Shown one piece after another: positions 14,753-25,552 of a DNA stretch of 64,000 nt. This DNA comes from Linum tenue (Eukaryota; Streptophyta; Magnoliopsida; Malpighiales; Linaceae), in contig CAMGYJ010000008.1 in NCBI GenBank assembly GCA_946122785.1, positions 22,593,475 to 22,657,474 on the forward strand, read 5' to 3'. The translations under genes were made by a program, and so were the position numbers. The notes beneath the pieces were generated by a model, which searched no databases, was not told where the DNA came from, and was given only the letters and a program-made list of their open reading frames with translations. Position 1 is the first letter of the stretch; each line of letters begins with the position of its first letter.

Positions 14753-14908
14753 TAACAATATATTTGTAAATCCCGCTCCGTAGTGGGGATCCAGTAGTGT
14801 TGCTCTTCTTGCAAAATTTCGTTTCCTCCGTAGTACACACATATAACTAAGGCCCTGAATTCTTCTCCCCCTGCATTTCATCACCCATTTTATTACAAGT
14901 AACCTGGG

Positions 14909-15603
14909 TGTACGTGGGCACCGGGCCGTGCCGCCACGGGTAGCACGGCACGGTTAAAGCATGGCACGAGCACGGATACGAAATAAATAGGCCAGGCCAG
15001 CACGAGTACGAATAATTTATGGGTCGTGCCGAGCCTAAACTTTATGGGCACGAGCACGGTATATAAGTGTGTCGTGTCGGGCCTAATATTTTCGAGATTT
15101 TATTGAGTATAAGAACGGACATGGCAAGAAAATAATATTTATTTGATAGAAAATAAATATAAAAAGAATTATAGGTTCAAATATTACAAAACACAAGTAA
15201 AAAATAATTATTTTTTGTTGTTAGAAGTGTCATAAAAATATATACGTAATTACCATCATAAGTAAAAATGGACAAAGAATTAAACAAAGCCAAATCACAC
15301 TCGCTATACTTCCAATTTTCTTTCCCCCCTTATTTGTTACTTTTCTCAAACATTATCGGTTAATACTACATTCCTCCGTCCAATTTTCACCTTCTTTTTC
15401 ATTCTCTCTTTTGTTTTCTTCCTTTTCATTAAGCACGAATACGAGCATGACACGAGCACGAATAGGCACGACACGATTCGAACAGTGCCTGGACCGGGCC
15501 TAGCAAAGTTAACAAATGGGCTTGCATGGCATGACACGAAATAAATGGGCCTGAAGCGTGCCTGTGCCGTGCCGGCCCAAGCACGGCCCAGCGCCCATGT
15601 ACA
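14909..15603 (+). mobile_element. hAT-like element, copy 1 of an inverted pair (695 bp)
   Basis: The left end TGTACGTGGGCACCGGGCC and the right end are inverted repeats. The flanks are an exact 8-bp duplication, AACCTGGG (14901-14908 and 15604-15611). CGTGC/GCACG-type sub-terminal repeats are dense. It has no transposase. The same element recurs at 15775-16537 in the opposite orientation. Confidence 0.85.
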
Positions 15604-15774
15604 AACCTGGGTATGTAGGGAGGTTGACCAAAAAAAAGCGGGAATTCAAAACTAAGAAGCTTCTCTGGAGCTAGGAAAAACGACAAAAGAAGGTGGATGT
15701 GGACTTCGATGGATAAAAAAAGACGCGACTCAAAAGAGGAGGTGACCGGATGATCATCTTTTTCCACTCAATAC

Positions 15775-16537
15775 TGTACATGGGCGTTGGGCCGTGCTTG
15801 GGCCGGCACGGCACAGGCACGCTTCAGGCCCATTTATTTCGTGTCGTTCTTGGCACGGCCCGTCAGTTTTCGTGCCGTGCCATGCAAGCCAATTTTTTTA
15901 ACTTTGCTAGGTCCAGCCCAGGCCCGGGCACGGTTCGAATCGTGTCGTGCCTATTCGTGCTCGTGTCATTCTCGTATTCGTGTTTAATGAAAAGGACGAA
16001 AACAAAAGAGAGAATGAAAAAGAAGGTGAAAATTGGACGGAGGAAGATAGTATTAACCGATAATGTTTGAGAAAAGTAACAAACAAAGGGGAAAAGATTT
16101 TTTTTTAGAGAGAATGGGGAAAAGAAAATTGAAAGTATAGTGAGTGTGATTTGGCTTTGTTTAATTCTTTGTCCATTTTTACTTATGTTAGTATTTACGT
16201 ATATATCTGTATGGCACTTCTAACAACAACAAATAATTATTTTTCTACTTGTGTTTTGTAATATTTGAACCTATAGTTCTTTTTATATTTATTTTTTATC
16301 AAATAAATATTATTTTTGTGCCATGTCCGTTCTTGTACTCAATAAAGTCTCGAAAATATTAGGCTCGACACGGCCCACTTATATACCGTGCCCATACCCA
16401 TAAAGTTTAGACTCGCACGACCCATAAATTATTCGTGCTCATGCCGAGCCGACCCATTTATTTCGTGCCCGTGCTCGTGCTCTAACCGTGACGTGTCGTG
16501 CTAACCCGTGGGCGGCACGGCCCGGTGCCCACATACA
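15775..16537 (-). mobile_element. hAT-like element, copy 2 of an inverted pair (763 bp)
   Basis: Reverse-complement relative of 14909-15603 over essentially its full length, with ends TGTACATGGGCGTTGGGCC and the inverse of TGTATGTGGGCACCGGG. The flanks CTCAATAC and CTCATATC match at 6 of 8. The separate duplication shows this was an independent insertion, not a fold-back of one element. Only 171 bp separates the two copies. Confidence 0.8.
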
Positions 16538-16652
16538 CTCATATCGACTTTTAACGGTAAGGTAAAGATCCCAGCTTTCCTAGAAAATGGCTGAGGTTAC
16601 AGTACCTCTACTGCCTTTTTCGATACAAAGGTGAAGTATGGTAAAGGGGTTA

Positions 16653-18127
16653 ATTGCATGGTTGGTCACTCAAATTACAAAAAACGTTCATGTTTGGTCA
16701 TTAGAAATATTTAAATCCAATCTTGGTCACTCAAATTATTTAAATGGTTCAAGTTGGTCACTCTCCGTCCATTTCCATTAACTCTAGTTTACGTGGCAGT
16801 CAACTTTCATAGTTCACCGTTAAATATGTGACGTGGCAATTAAAAATTTATTAAAAATAAAAAAATAATCTCTTACATTTTCCACCTCATTATTATATTA
16901 ATTAAAAATAATAATATATTTTGTGCACTGATAGAAAGAAGAAGAAAAAATTCCCAACCTCCGTACTCTTTCCCCACCACTCTTTTCCGACCTCTCTTCC
17001 CGGTTCCCCCACCATTAACCCTTCTCCAACCATTTCCATTCCAATCCCCAGCAATCCCTACCAAGGAGGCAACGGCGATAGTGATGAAATCAGAGACAGT
17101 CGAGGAGAAGAAGAAGGGAAAAACAGAGGGAGAGTGAGGAAATCCGAACGGAGAAGGGAACGAAAAAGAGAGAGGCGGCTCCTGTGGTCCTCTCCGACTT
17201 CGTCAGCTCGCCATCCTTGAGGCATCAGCCGATTCACCTCTGTCGCTGCCTCAGCCTCCACCAGCAAGACGAGCGAGTCCTCCAGCGGCTCGCCGGCGAC
17301 GAAAATGATGTCTTCACTCCAGTGAAACGACGCGCTGTGATTGTTCATCGAGCCGCGTCGGGATCTGACGGATTGGAAACCTAATTGGCCTTTGATTCGG
17401 ATCTCCAGCGCTGTTAACGGAGGAAGATTGGGCGCAATGTTCAGATCTTGAGCTTCGATGATTGTGACTCGCAAGTACCACAGTTTTGGGGATTGGTAGA
17501 CCTTTGAACGGGTGTGAGCGACGTACGGCGCGTCGGAGCTCCACGCCTCCGGGAACGCGTCGTCCGCTTGAGTCCGGATCCAGACGGAGAGCTGGACGTC
17601 GCCGGAGACTCTGTCGGAATTTTGCTCACCGCCTTCGAGACGGTACCACTGAGGAGCGAGCAGACTGTCCGACGGATCGCGGACGGGGACATCAGAAAGG
17701 TCGAAACAAATACCGCCGAGAAATTGCTCCGTCGGAGCGTCCCAAACAGAGATTTCCAGCGTCGTGCTCGCCGAGTCATGCCTTTTGTGGGGAAGCGCAA
17801 AGACCTAGTTCCAATCGGGCGAATCGGGCGGCTCGCTGGGGCGCAAGTTACCGACAAAATATATATATTTTGTTAAATAATGTAATAATGAGGTGGAAAA
17901 TATAAAAAGATTATTTTTTTATTTTTAATAATTTTTTAATTATCACATCACATATTTAACGGTCAACTATGAAAGTTGACTGCCACGTAAGCTAGAGTTA
18001 ACGGAAATGGACGGAGAGTGACCAAACTTGAACCATTTAAATAATTTGAGTGACCAAGATTGGATTTAAATATTTCCAGTGACCAAACGTGAACGTTTTT
18101 TGTAATTTCAGTGACCAACCATGCAAT
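16653..18127 (-). mobile_element. Pack-MULE-like element carrying a QUIRKY/MCTP gene fragment
   Basis: Long terminal inverted repeats of about 270 bp (16653-16935 and 17860-18127) start with ATTGCATGGTTGGTCACT and contain the ACGTGGCA and TTAACTCTAG blocks seen in plant MULE ends. Between them is GC-rich DNA unlike the AT-rich arms, encoding a piece of a C2-domain protein. There is no transposase. I could not find a convincing 9-bp target duplication. The right end lies about 150 bp beyond the BIR1-like stop codon. Confidence 0.75.
17217..17860 (-). pseudogene. Captured fragment of a QUIRKY-like MCTP gene (C2 domains)
   Basis: The minus strand encodes about 200 residues typical of plant multiple-C2-domain and transmembrane-region proteins: a C2 stretch with LEISVWDAPTEQFLGG, then DAPYVAHTRSKVYQSPKLWY, then the start of the next C2 domain with VTIIEAQDLNIAPNLPP and RRGSMNNHSASFHW. 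From memory this matches the QUIRKY (MCTP15) class best. Those proteins act at plasmodesmata in receptor signalling. The fragment has one in-frame TAG early on (about 17813) and no start. After GEPLEDSLVLLVE the similarity fades and the frame runs to 17058 as unrelated sequence. It is a fragment, not a functional gene, and lies on the same strand as the BIR1-like gene next door. Confidence 0.8.
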
Positions 18128-18273
18128 AAGAAAGTGCTGGGAAAATAATTAATACACACGAAACATCAGTTTTTATTTCAAACATACACCAATTTCATAT
18201 ACTAATTTACATCACAAGCTGTGGTGGGCTTCGTTCCAATTTCCCTACCTACCTCTGCAATCTTCTTCCCGCA
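18128..18273 (-). other. 3' untranslated region of the BIR1-like gene
   Basis: Read on the minus strand, this stretch follows the stop codon and contains AATAAA within AAATAAAAACTGATG (about 18163-18178), a plausible polyadenylation signal. The Pack-MULE begins right after it. Confidence 0.5.
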
Positions 18274-20276
18274 TCAACTACTCTGGATCCCTTCCCGAGC
18301 AACGATCAATTCCTCGATGAAATCAGCATCACCACCGTCAATAGGCAATGTGACTTCGTCCTCCGCCGTGAACTGATACTGCTCCCCAATTGCTCTCAAC
18401 AGCTGGTACACCTCAAACATAGTAGGCCTCTCTTTGGGACCTTCCACCACACAGTTGCAAGCGACTTTCAGTACCTGGAAAACCTCCTTCTCGACTCCCT
18501 TCCCAAGCAGAGACTGATCAATGGCGTCATGGAGTTGGCCTTTCGCGGATAGCTCAGCTACCCAGTCAACCAAATTCCCTCTGAAATCCTCTCGGGCTCT
18601 GCTCACATGTGTAGGCTTCTCACCTGTCACCAGCTCCAGGAGGACTATCCCAAAACTATACACATCTCCCTTAGGGGTTGCCCTCAGGGTTCGACCGTAC
18701 TCGGGTGCTACATAACCCAGGTCACCAAACTCTCCATTCACGAACGTGCTCAAATGGGTATCGATCGGATTCATCAATCTTGCAAGACCAAAATCAGATA
18801 TCCTTGGCTCGAACTTGGCATCCAACATGATGCATTTGGAGCTGATGTTTCGGTGCAGGATGCGTGGATTGCAGTTATGATGGAGCCAGGCGAATCCCTT
18901 TGCAGCCCTTGTCCCAATTTTCAGCCTAAGAGTCCACTCCATTGGTTTTTTGTCTTCATTCTCACTATGCAAGTAGTTGTAGAGGCTGCCGTTTGCCATA
19001 TTCTCATACACAACAAGCCTTTCCTTGCTGGCTATGCAGAATCCTAAAAGTGGGAGCAAGTTGGGATGCTTCACACTCCCCAGAGTAGCCATTTCTGACA
19101 AAAATTCTTTCTCGGAGCGCTGAGAATCCTGTAACCTCTTAACCATGAGTGCAGTCCCGTCTTCAAGAAGGGCTTTGTACATAGTCCCGGTTCTCCCAGA
19201 ACCAATGATGTTTTCCTTGTGGAAGTTGTTAGTAGCTTTCAACAGGTCATTCAGTTTCATCTTGGAGACTGATTTCTCAAACATGGAAACCTGGACGAAA
19301 TGCCCAAACAATCTTTCAGTCAATAAGAAGAAAATAACGAGAATCATTGGTGAAAGAGAATAATAAACTCCCCAGATTCCAACAAATATGCGTTAGTATA
19401 ACTTGCCTTTGTGCCTTTAATTCCCTTTAAGCTCCTTGCCCATTTATTTCCTTCAGGATCGTCATCCTTCTTACTCTTAATCACACCTGCCTTACGGAGA
19501 TAGAGCAGCAAACATATCACCACCCCGATCGCCACCACGGTTGCCCCGGCAATAGCTCCTCCGATAATAGCTCCGGAGTGTGACTTCTTCGTGACACCAA
19601 GGCATCGTTCCAAAGGAGGCCCACAAAGGCCTGGATTATTCGCATAACTATCTGCATTAATGGTGTTGGATGCATTGCGAAAGATCGGGACAGGACCAGA
19701 CAGTTGGTTATTGGCGACACTAAACGTCCTGAGCCGGTTCAAATTGCCTATCTCTCCAGGTATCTGACCAGTTAGCTGGTTATGGTCCAGTTTCAGCACA
19801 TTCAAGTAACTGCAAAACGAAAGGTTAGACGGAATTGAACCCGTTAACTTGTTTCCAGAGAGGTCAAGACTGGTTATGAAGGTAACGATTGAAGCTATGT
19901 TGTCAGGGATAGGTCCCGAAAGCTCGTTGCTCGAGAGATCGAGGCCTGTTATGCTTGTGCAGTTCTGAAGGCCACGTGGGAACTCGCCTTTGAGACCCAT
20001 ATCCGAGAGGTGAATGTTCAAGACCTTGTTCTCATCTGGATGCCAGCAGTCTACTCCAGTGAACTTGCAGATGAAGCCTTCGGTATTGTTGTTGAAGTTC
20101 CATGTCGCACTGAGGTAATTGAAAGGATCCTGGAGAGACTCCCTTATGCTCCTCAAGCAATCAATATCAGACTGAACTCCATGGCTAAACTTAGAACTCA
20201 ATAGCAACCACACCAAGACTCTAATACAGCACTCGAAAATATGACTTCTGATCATCGTGTTGAAAAGGAAACCCAA
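18274..20276 (-). CDS. BIR1: BIR1-like LRR receptor-like kinase (exons 20276-19407 and 19290-18274)
   Basis: Membrane receptor kinase of the LRR-X (BIR) group, whose members bind BAK1-type co-receptors and restrain immune signalling and cell death. The spliced product is 628 residues. In order: signal peptide (about 1-35, [14 protein letters not shown]), N-cap with two Cys ([10 protein letters not shown]...CKFTGVDCW), about five LRRs, a Cys pair ([10 protein letters not shown]), a membrane helix ([25 protein letters not shown]), then the kinase domain with GSGRTG loop, MVKRL lysine, HRN in place of HRD, and SDFGLARL. The Asn in HRN marks an atypical kinase. From memory, the sequence around [19 protein letters not shown] and its close fit to At5g48380 favour BIR1 over BIR2/3. 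The intron uses a GC donor. Start: Met1 or Met8 (20255) are both possible. Confidence 0.9.
19291..19406 (-). other. GC-AG intron of the BIR1-like gene (116 bp)
   Basis: On the minus strand the donor reads AAAG|GCAAGT and the acceptor CGTCCAG|GTTTCC. Splicing here gives [16 protein letters not shown], which fits the family. No GT donor nearby keeps the frame. Confidence 0.85.
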
Positions 20277-20962
20277 ATGAGTTTTAGTCAGAGAAGCTGC
20301 TCAACCATCCATTTCACAGCTTCTCAAATCCATGAGTACCGCCACCACGAACTCTAAAACCCTCCAATCAAACAATCATAGAAACCCCCTGAAGCAAATT
20401 CAGCATGGAAAGAGGGAAAATTTCAGCAAGTTATGAATGAAAATTTTGAAGGAATCTAATCCAATCCACAAGCACAGATGCAACAGTACTAACTCAAGAA
20501 ATGAAATTCAACACGTCGACGACCTAAAGTGTCTACAGAATTCGGTTCGAGAAGGGCAAAAACGAAGACCCACCTGAGATAATGAAGAATCCCGAGCTGG
20601 GAATCCGATCCAAGAACAAAACTTTGATGGAGGAACTCTGCAATGGACGTGTAAAAGAGGCCGGCAGCTGCGTATAGAAGGAGGTTTGGAAAAAATGAAA
20701 GGTCACGACCGAAACTAAAAGGGGAGAGAGGAAAAGAAGAGGTGAGGGATGTATTCGTTGGCGATGGGTGTGAAAGGGAAGATTCAGGAGAGTTATGAAT
20801 CATTCAAAATCTTCATCGGGTCAAAGAAGGAACGACAATGGCTGCCGCTGGCTGTGGATTTTTGGTGGGGGTTATGGCCAATTGCTTTTTTGGCCAAAGA
20901 CTGGACTGCTGCCTGGGAGGCGCGATGACTTTTGAGTGCCTTGCTTGACTCCATCTTCCCAC
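20277..20962 (-). promoter_or_regulatory. 5' leader and proximal promoter of the BIR1-like gene
   Basis: Upstream of the start the minus strand is CT-rich (CCTCACCTCTTCTTTTCCTC near 20735-20755), as in plant leaders. It holds a possible 5'UTR donor (CTCAG|GTGGGT, about 20570-20580) and an acceptor candidate nearer the ATG. No sharp TATA box could be fixed. A hAT element ends the region at 20963. Confidence 0.4.
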
Positions 20963-21719
20963 TAGGAATGGCAATCAAACCCATGGCCGCGGGTACCCGA
21001 CCGCCCCATACCCAGTCAACGCGGGGAATCCCCGCTTTGACCGGGTATGGGGCGGGTATGGGTAAAACCCGCAAAAGGTTTGATGGGTATGGGGCGGGTA
21101 TGGTTTTAGCCTCCCCCGCCCCATACCCATACCCATACCCGCCCCACCAAGAGAATTTCTTCACATATCAAAAAATACGTGGATTAAATTGTAATCTATC
21201 AATGATGATGATGATAACTCGAGAAAATAAATAGTAGAAATGCAATTGAGTAACCACCTTAATCAAAACCTAATTCATTTCCCTCAATTCTCCTTCCACT
21301 CTTTCACTTTCCCCCTTGTCAACAAAATTATGTTAGTTAATTATTACTTAGTAAATGTATCAAGAGTTAGAGCATAATAATTTAAAAAATATTATAGTCT
21401 ATATTATGTATTAATGGATGTTTTAGGATCATATTCTTTGAATCGTATTTAGAAAATGACCGTGTTTTGTTGACTTCGTGATATAATAGGTTTGTTTATG
21501 GTTATAACTAAAACTTTTCTTGTAAGTTTTAGGTATAATAATGTTGGATGTACGGGGATGGGTATTACCCATGGGTACCCGAAACCCACGGGTATGGGGA
21601 TGGGTTTGCAAAACATTCCCCCGAATGGGTATGGGGCGGGTATGGGTTTGGGTATTTGAAGATGGGGATGGGGATGGTTTAGGCAAACCCGCCCCAAACC
21701 CGCCCCATTGCCATCCCTA
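20963..21719. mobile_element. hAT-like element (757 bp) upstream of the BIR1-like gene
   Basis: Ends TAGGAATGGCAATCAAACCC and inverse of TAGGGATGGCAATGGGGCGG, flanked by an exact 8-bp duplication CTTCCCAC (20955-20962 and 21720-21727). Sub-terminal GGGTATGGGGCGGGT-type arrays face inward from both sides. The core is AT-rich and non-coding. Related at its ends to 497-920. Confidence 0.9.
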
Positions 21720-21889
21720 CTTCCCACCCGCTTTCCCTTCATTTTTTCTCATTTACCCTCCCCCACAGGCCACAATCAAACTGGACTAAATATCCAACTG
21801 GTCACTAAATTAGCATAGCCATGGCAAAATGATAACTGAACTAAATTCTGTTAAATTTTGTGATTTTTAACATAAGAATCACTTTGTCA

Positions 21890-22460
21890 CGCTTCATATA
21901 AAAATCCGCCATCCACCTCGCTCTAACCTTGATCCACTGCCCAGTTTCTTTCAGTTGAAGATTAATTGTGATGGAGCTTTTGTCTATGATTCGCAATTGG
22001 CGACTTATGACGTTGTTATTTGCAATACCCATGGACAAGTGATAGACGAAAAGGTTGGACCCCTCTTTTGTTCAACATGGATTCTGGCGGAAGAAAAGCT
22101 CTATTAGTCACACTTAGATTGGCAGCTTCTTCAGGACAGTCTACTATTGTGTACTCGGATTGTTAGGTTCTTACTAATGCACTTCGTCGACGCGGGGCTG
22201 TCTGCCCATGGCAAGTCAGGTCTTGGCTTCACTGCATGCGACAAATCCTCACCTCTGATGATTCTTTCAAGGTCTGCTTTTCTCCAAGAAGTCAGAACAA
22301 GTGTGCAGATTGGGTGGCTAAAGAAGTTGCGAGAGGAACCCTTCCTTCTCAATGGATCCAAGTGCTAGATTTAATCCCCCCCCCCTTTTGTAATGAGTTC
22401 AACTTGTACCTCAATCGATTTTGAACGAAAATGCTTCTAATTTGTCCAAAAAAAAAACAC
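21890..22460 (+). mobile_element. 5'-truncated LINE: RNase H end and poly-A tail
   Basis: Broken frames encode a LINE-type RNase H domain: KINCDGAFVYDS (first Asp), WILAEEKAL (Glu), TIVYSDC (Asp), then NKCADWVAKEVARG near the C-terminus. Stops and frameshifts interrupt it. The 3' part ends in a run of A at 22449-22458. There is no reverse transcriptase, consistent with 5' truncation. Confidence 0.75.
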
Positions 22461-23842
22461 TACCAAATAGATTTGTTACATTAAAATAAACCTAGGAGTT
22501 GCGTCGCGACAATTGCTATGATCAGCTATCTCCTTGACGGTATAGCGAATGTCGAGGTGGCTCATCGGAGACGGCACGATGTTAAATAAGCTGATGGTAT
22601 ATTTCGTAGTATTGTTGTTGACTTTAATTTCCACATAGATGATACTAGGAGAGTTTCACGGATAAATTGTGTATTCTATCTTCTTTCATCATAAGAAATT
22701 ATTAGCAACTAAATATATATGTTCAAAAATTATTTAACAATGTTCGAAACAATCATAAATGAAAAATTAATTCAGTTACTATCGAAATTTGAAACTTTTA
22801 TTGAATGTAATTTTCATTTCAAATGAGAAATTAAAGAATAACCCTCTTTAGTAATAGAGTACACTAAAATGAAAACATTTGCTTTGTAATACCATAAATA
22901 TGTGAACTAACATACTTAAATTATGATTTACTAGAAAACATAATGATATTATGTGCGCTTACTATAGTTGGAGACAATATTATGAAGTGATAATAGTGAT
23001 AATAGCCCTAATAGACCACATTTCATACAAAGAAGAATAAATAAAGTTTAGAGGAACATGCATTTAGATTGGAACTTTGTGTGACTAACAGATTGCAAAT
23101 TTCTCATTTGTATATGCACTTGAAATCGAATTGGAGAAAAAAAATAATAAAACATTGAGAATAAAATATAAAATCTAGCAATATAAAGAAGGAGAAAATA
23201 TATAGAAAATGAAAAAGGATAAAAAGAAAGAGGAAAGGGTTTGTGAATTAAAGTGTCATTTTTTCGTTTGGTTGTTAGCCCCAAAGTTCTACCCTAGGGG
23301 AAAAATAAGTTCCAATTAAAATATCACTGGACCTAAATTTACCATAAAAAAATATTAAATATCTAAGCACAATACATGTGGAACTAATAAATTCATATAT
23401 CTCAGTAAAGTTGGGCTAATTCGATCATTAACCTTTAACCACTTGCTAGAACAACTCAACTGTTTAAATCGAGATGACAACTTTGGTTTTAACTAATTAC
23501 ACTAAACAAATTTGTAGTATATTTCTAAATCTACAAAATATATGAAAGAGGAGTTCACACTATTGCTTTAAATACATAAAATCGTGTATTTAGAGGATTT
23601 TGAAAAGCATTTGTGATTACTATCAGTTGAAGGGCGAATGTTGCAGGGAAATCCATGAATTAACAAATGTAGATAAAGAAAATGAGTGATTGTTTCACCA
23701 GAAAAAGGCGTACATATGATGGGTGAGAGTGAGGAAACAAACGCTTCCTGCAGGATTCTGCTTAACATGCGGATGATATGCTAATCCCCAGCGATCGACT
23801 ATGACTATGTAGAATTCAGACTCTTTTATAGGCATTGTGCTC
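22461..23842. other. AT-rich intergenic DNA
   Basis: Very AT-rich, with no gene or transposon end that I can support. Confidence 0.35.
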
Positions 23843-25301
23843 TGATAATACCTAAATTAGTGTTATTTAACCCTCATATCAAGGTATGTTTCGTACCTAT
23901 TCATGTGCATAATTGCTTGAACATCGTCGATTGCATCCCTATTTCGTTCATATGTGAATTCGATGTGATTTAGGGTGTATTAGTCGATATATTTCGTTCC
24001 TATGGACCGCGAACTCAAGCTGAAGAACACGGCCTGGAAGCCCAAGATCGCGGCTGCGAATTGGAGGGCTTAGGGCGCGAACTTCCCGAGGAAGGAGCCG
24101 AGGAGAAGTAGAGAGTTTCCCAGTCGAATCACGGCCATAGCGTATTCTGACCTCGAGGAAGATCACGGCCGCAACTCGTGGATTGCGACCGCGAAGTCAG
24201 CCTGCGATCTCCTCATTTCCTAAGGCCAAGACGATGGTGTTTCAAGATCGCAGCCTCACCTCTGAAGATCACGATCGCGATCTCTGCACTACTGATCGTG
24301 AACTTCTTCGTCCCTAGATTGCCTATAGATAGAAGACCCTTTCCCCCATTTTAGGAGAGCTGATTTTGAGAGAAGAATTTCTGGTTTTAGAGAGAGAGAA
24401 GAGAGAGAAGCTGAAGGAAGGAGAAAAGGAGAAGAAGGAGAAGGAGCTAGAAGAGACGAGGCATCTTCCTCAACCTCAAGTCTTCTTCAATTTCTTCTAT
24501 GTATCTTCTTCCCTCCTTTATGGAGAAGTCCTCTAAGGTACTAGGGGTTCTAAACCCCAAACCCTAGTTTTAGGGTTTACTATGCATGTATGGATATTTT
24601 AGGGTTTGAATGAATGTGTCTATCTAATTGATTCTATTGCTATTCTATCCTTGATTGTGTTTTGGTAAGTCGCCCTAATCTTCTCTATTAGCCTACTTTA
24701 TGTTTCTACGCTAGGTATGGAGCTCTATGGTTAGATGGGTATGCGCCATCAAGTAAATTAAGGTATATGTCTAAATGGGGGCCTATAGGGGTTGAGGCGG
24801 TTGAACCCCTGCTATAGGTAGACTTCCTAGATAGAACCCGTGATGAAACCTCGGTGTAGATGGTGGATAATATCCATTGAAAGTAGCTACAAGCTTAATG
24901 CCCCAGATACGATAGCCTAGATCGAGGTAAATTTATATGGGTTTAGGGGAGTCGTACTCGAAGGCATGTGGATGACCATGAAAGCCCACGGACAAAGAGC
25001 TCACTCACCACATTAGACAACCCTAAGTATCTAGACATGCATAGTACCCCGAAGTACCTACTTTTAGCTTCAATCAATCTCTAAACTAGTAACTCTCTCA
25101 TATCCTCCACACAAACCTCCAAAACCGATTAACTAATTAACAACAAGGTGGGAAGTAGGCTAGGGTACCAGGACCCGAGTAAAATATGACTTTGATTACC
25201 ACTATACGACAATGCCATCTTAGGTTAAACTTGGCTTAGGATGGGGTAGTTGTTAACACATGCTAACCATTGACAATAATATGCACGGTTCAAAGTGATC
25301 A
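23843..25301 (+). repeat. 5' LTR of the Gypsy element (1459 bp)
   Basis: Aligns with 29603-30672. It retains a segment of about 470 bp (about 24230-24710) missing from the 3' LTR, and itself lacks about 90 bp present in the 3' LTR (about 29755-29845). Confidence 0.8.
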
Positions 25302-25308
25302 ACCTTTT

Positions 25309-25326
25309 TGGCGCCGTTACCGGGGA
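25309..25326 (+). other. Primer binding site of the Gypsy element
   Basis: TGGCGCCGTTACCGGGGA, 7 bp past the LTR. Close to the primer site known in Athila/Tat elements, attributed to an Asp tRNA. Confidence 0.75.
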
Positions 25327-25552
25327 GCCTTAGTAGCTAGTAGAAAACCATTAAGTTGTTAGTTAGTCTTTACTTTGTTTTGTTTGATTGTTTTGTGCTT
25401 TTGGTGCTTTTTGTGTGTGTTTTTGTTATTTACGTGTTTGTTTTGTTTTTGCTTTGTGTTTGTGTTATTTTTGGGTTTTTTTCGTTGTTTGTTTTTTTTA
25501 TCCAACTTTGTATGTCACGGGTTGTTGAGGTTGTGTTTTGTAGCACCTTTGT

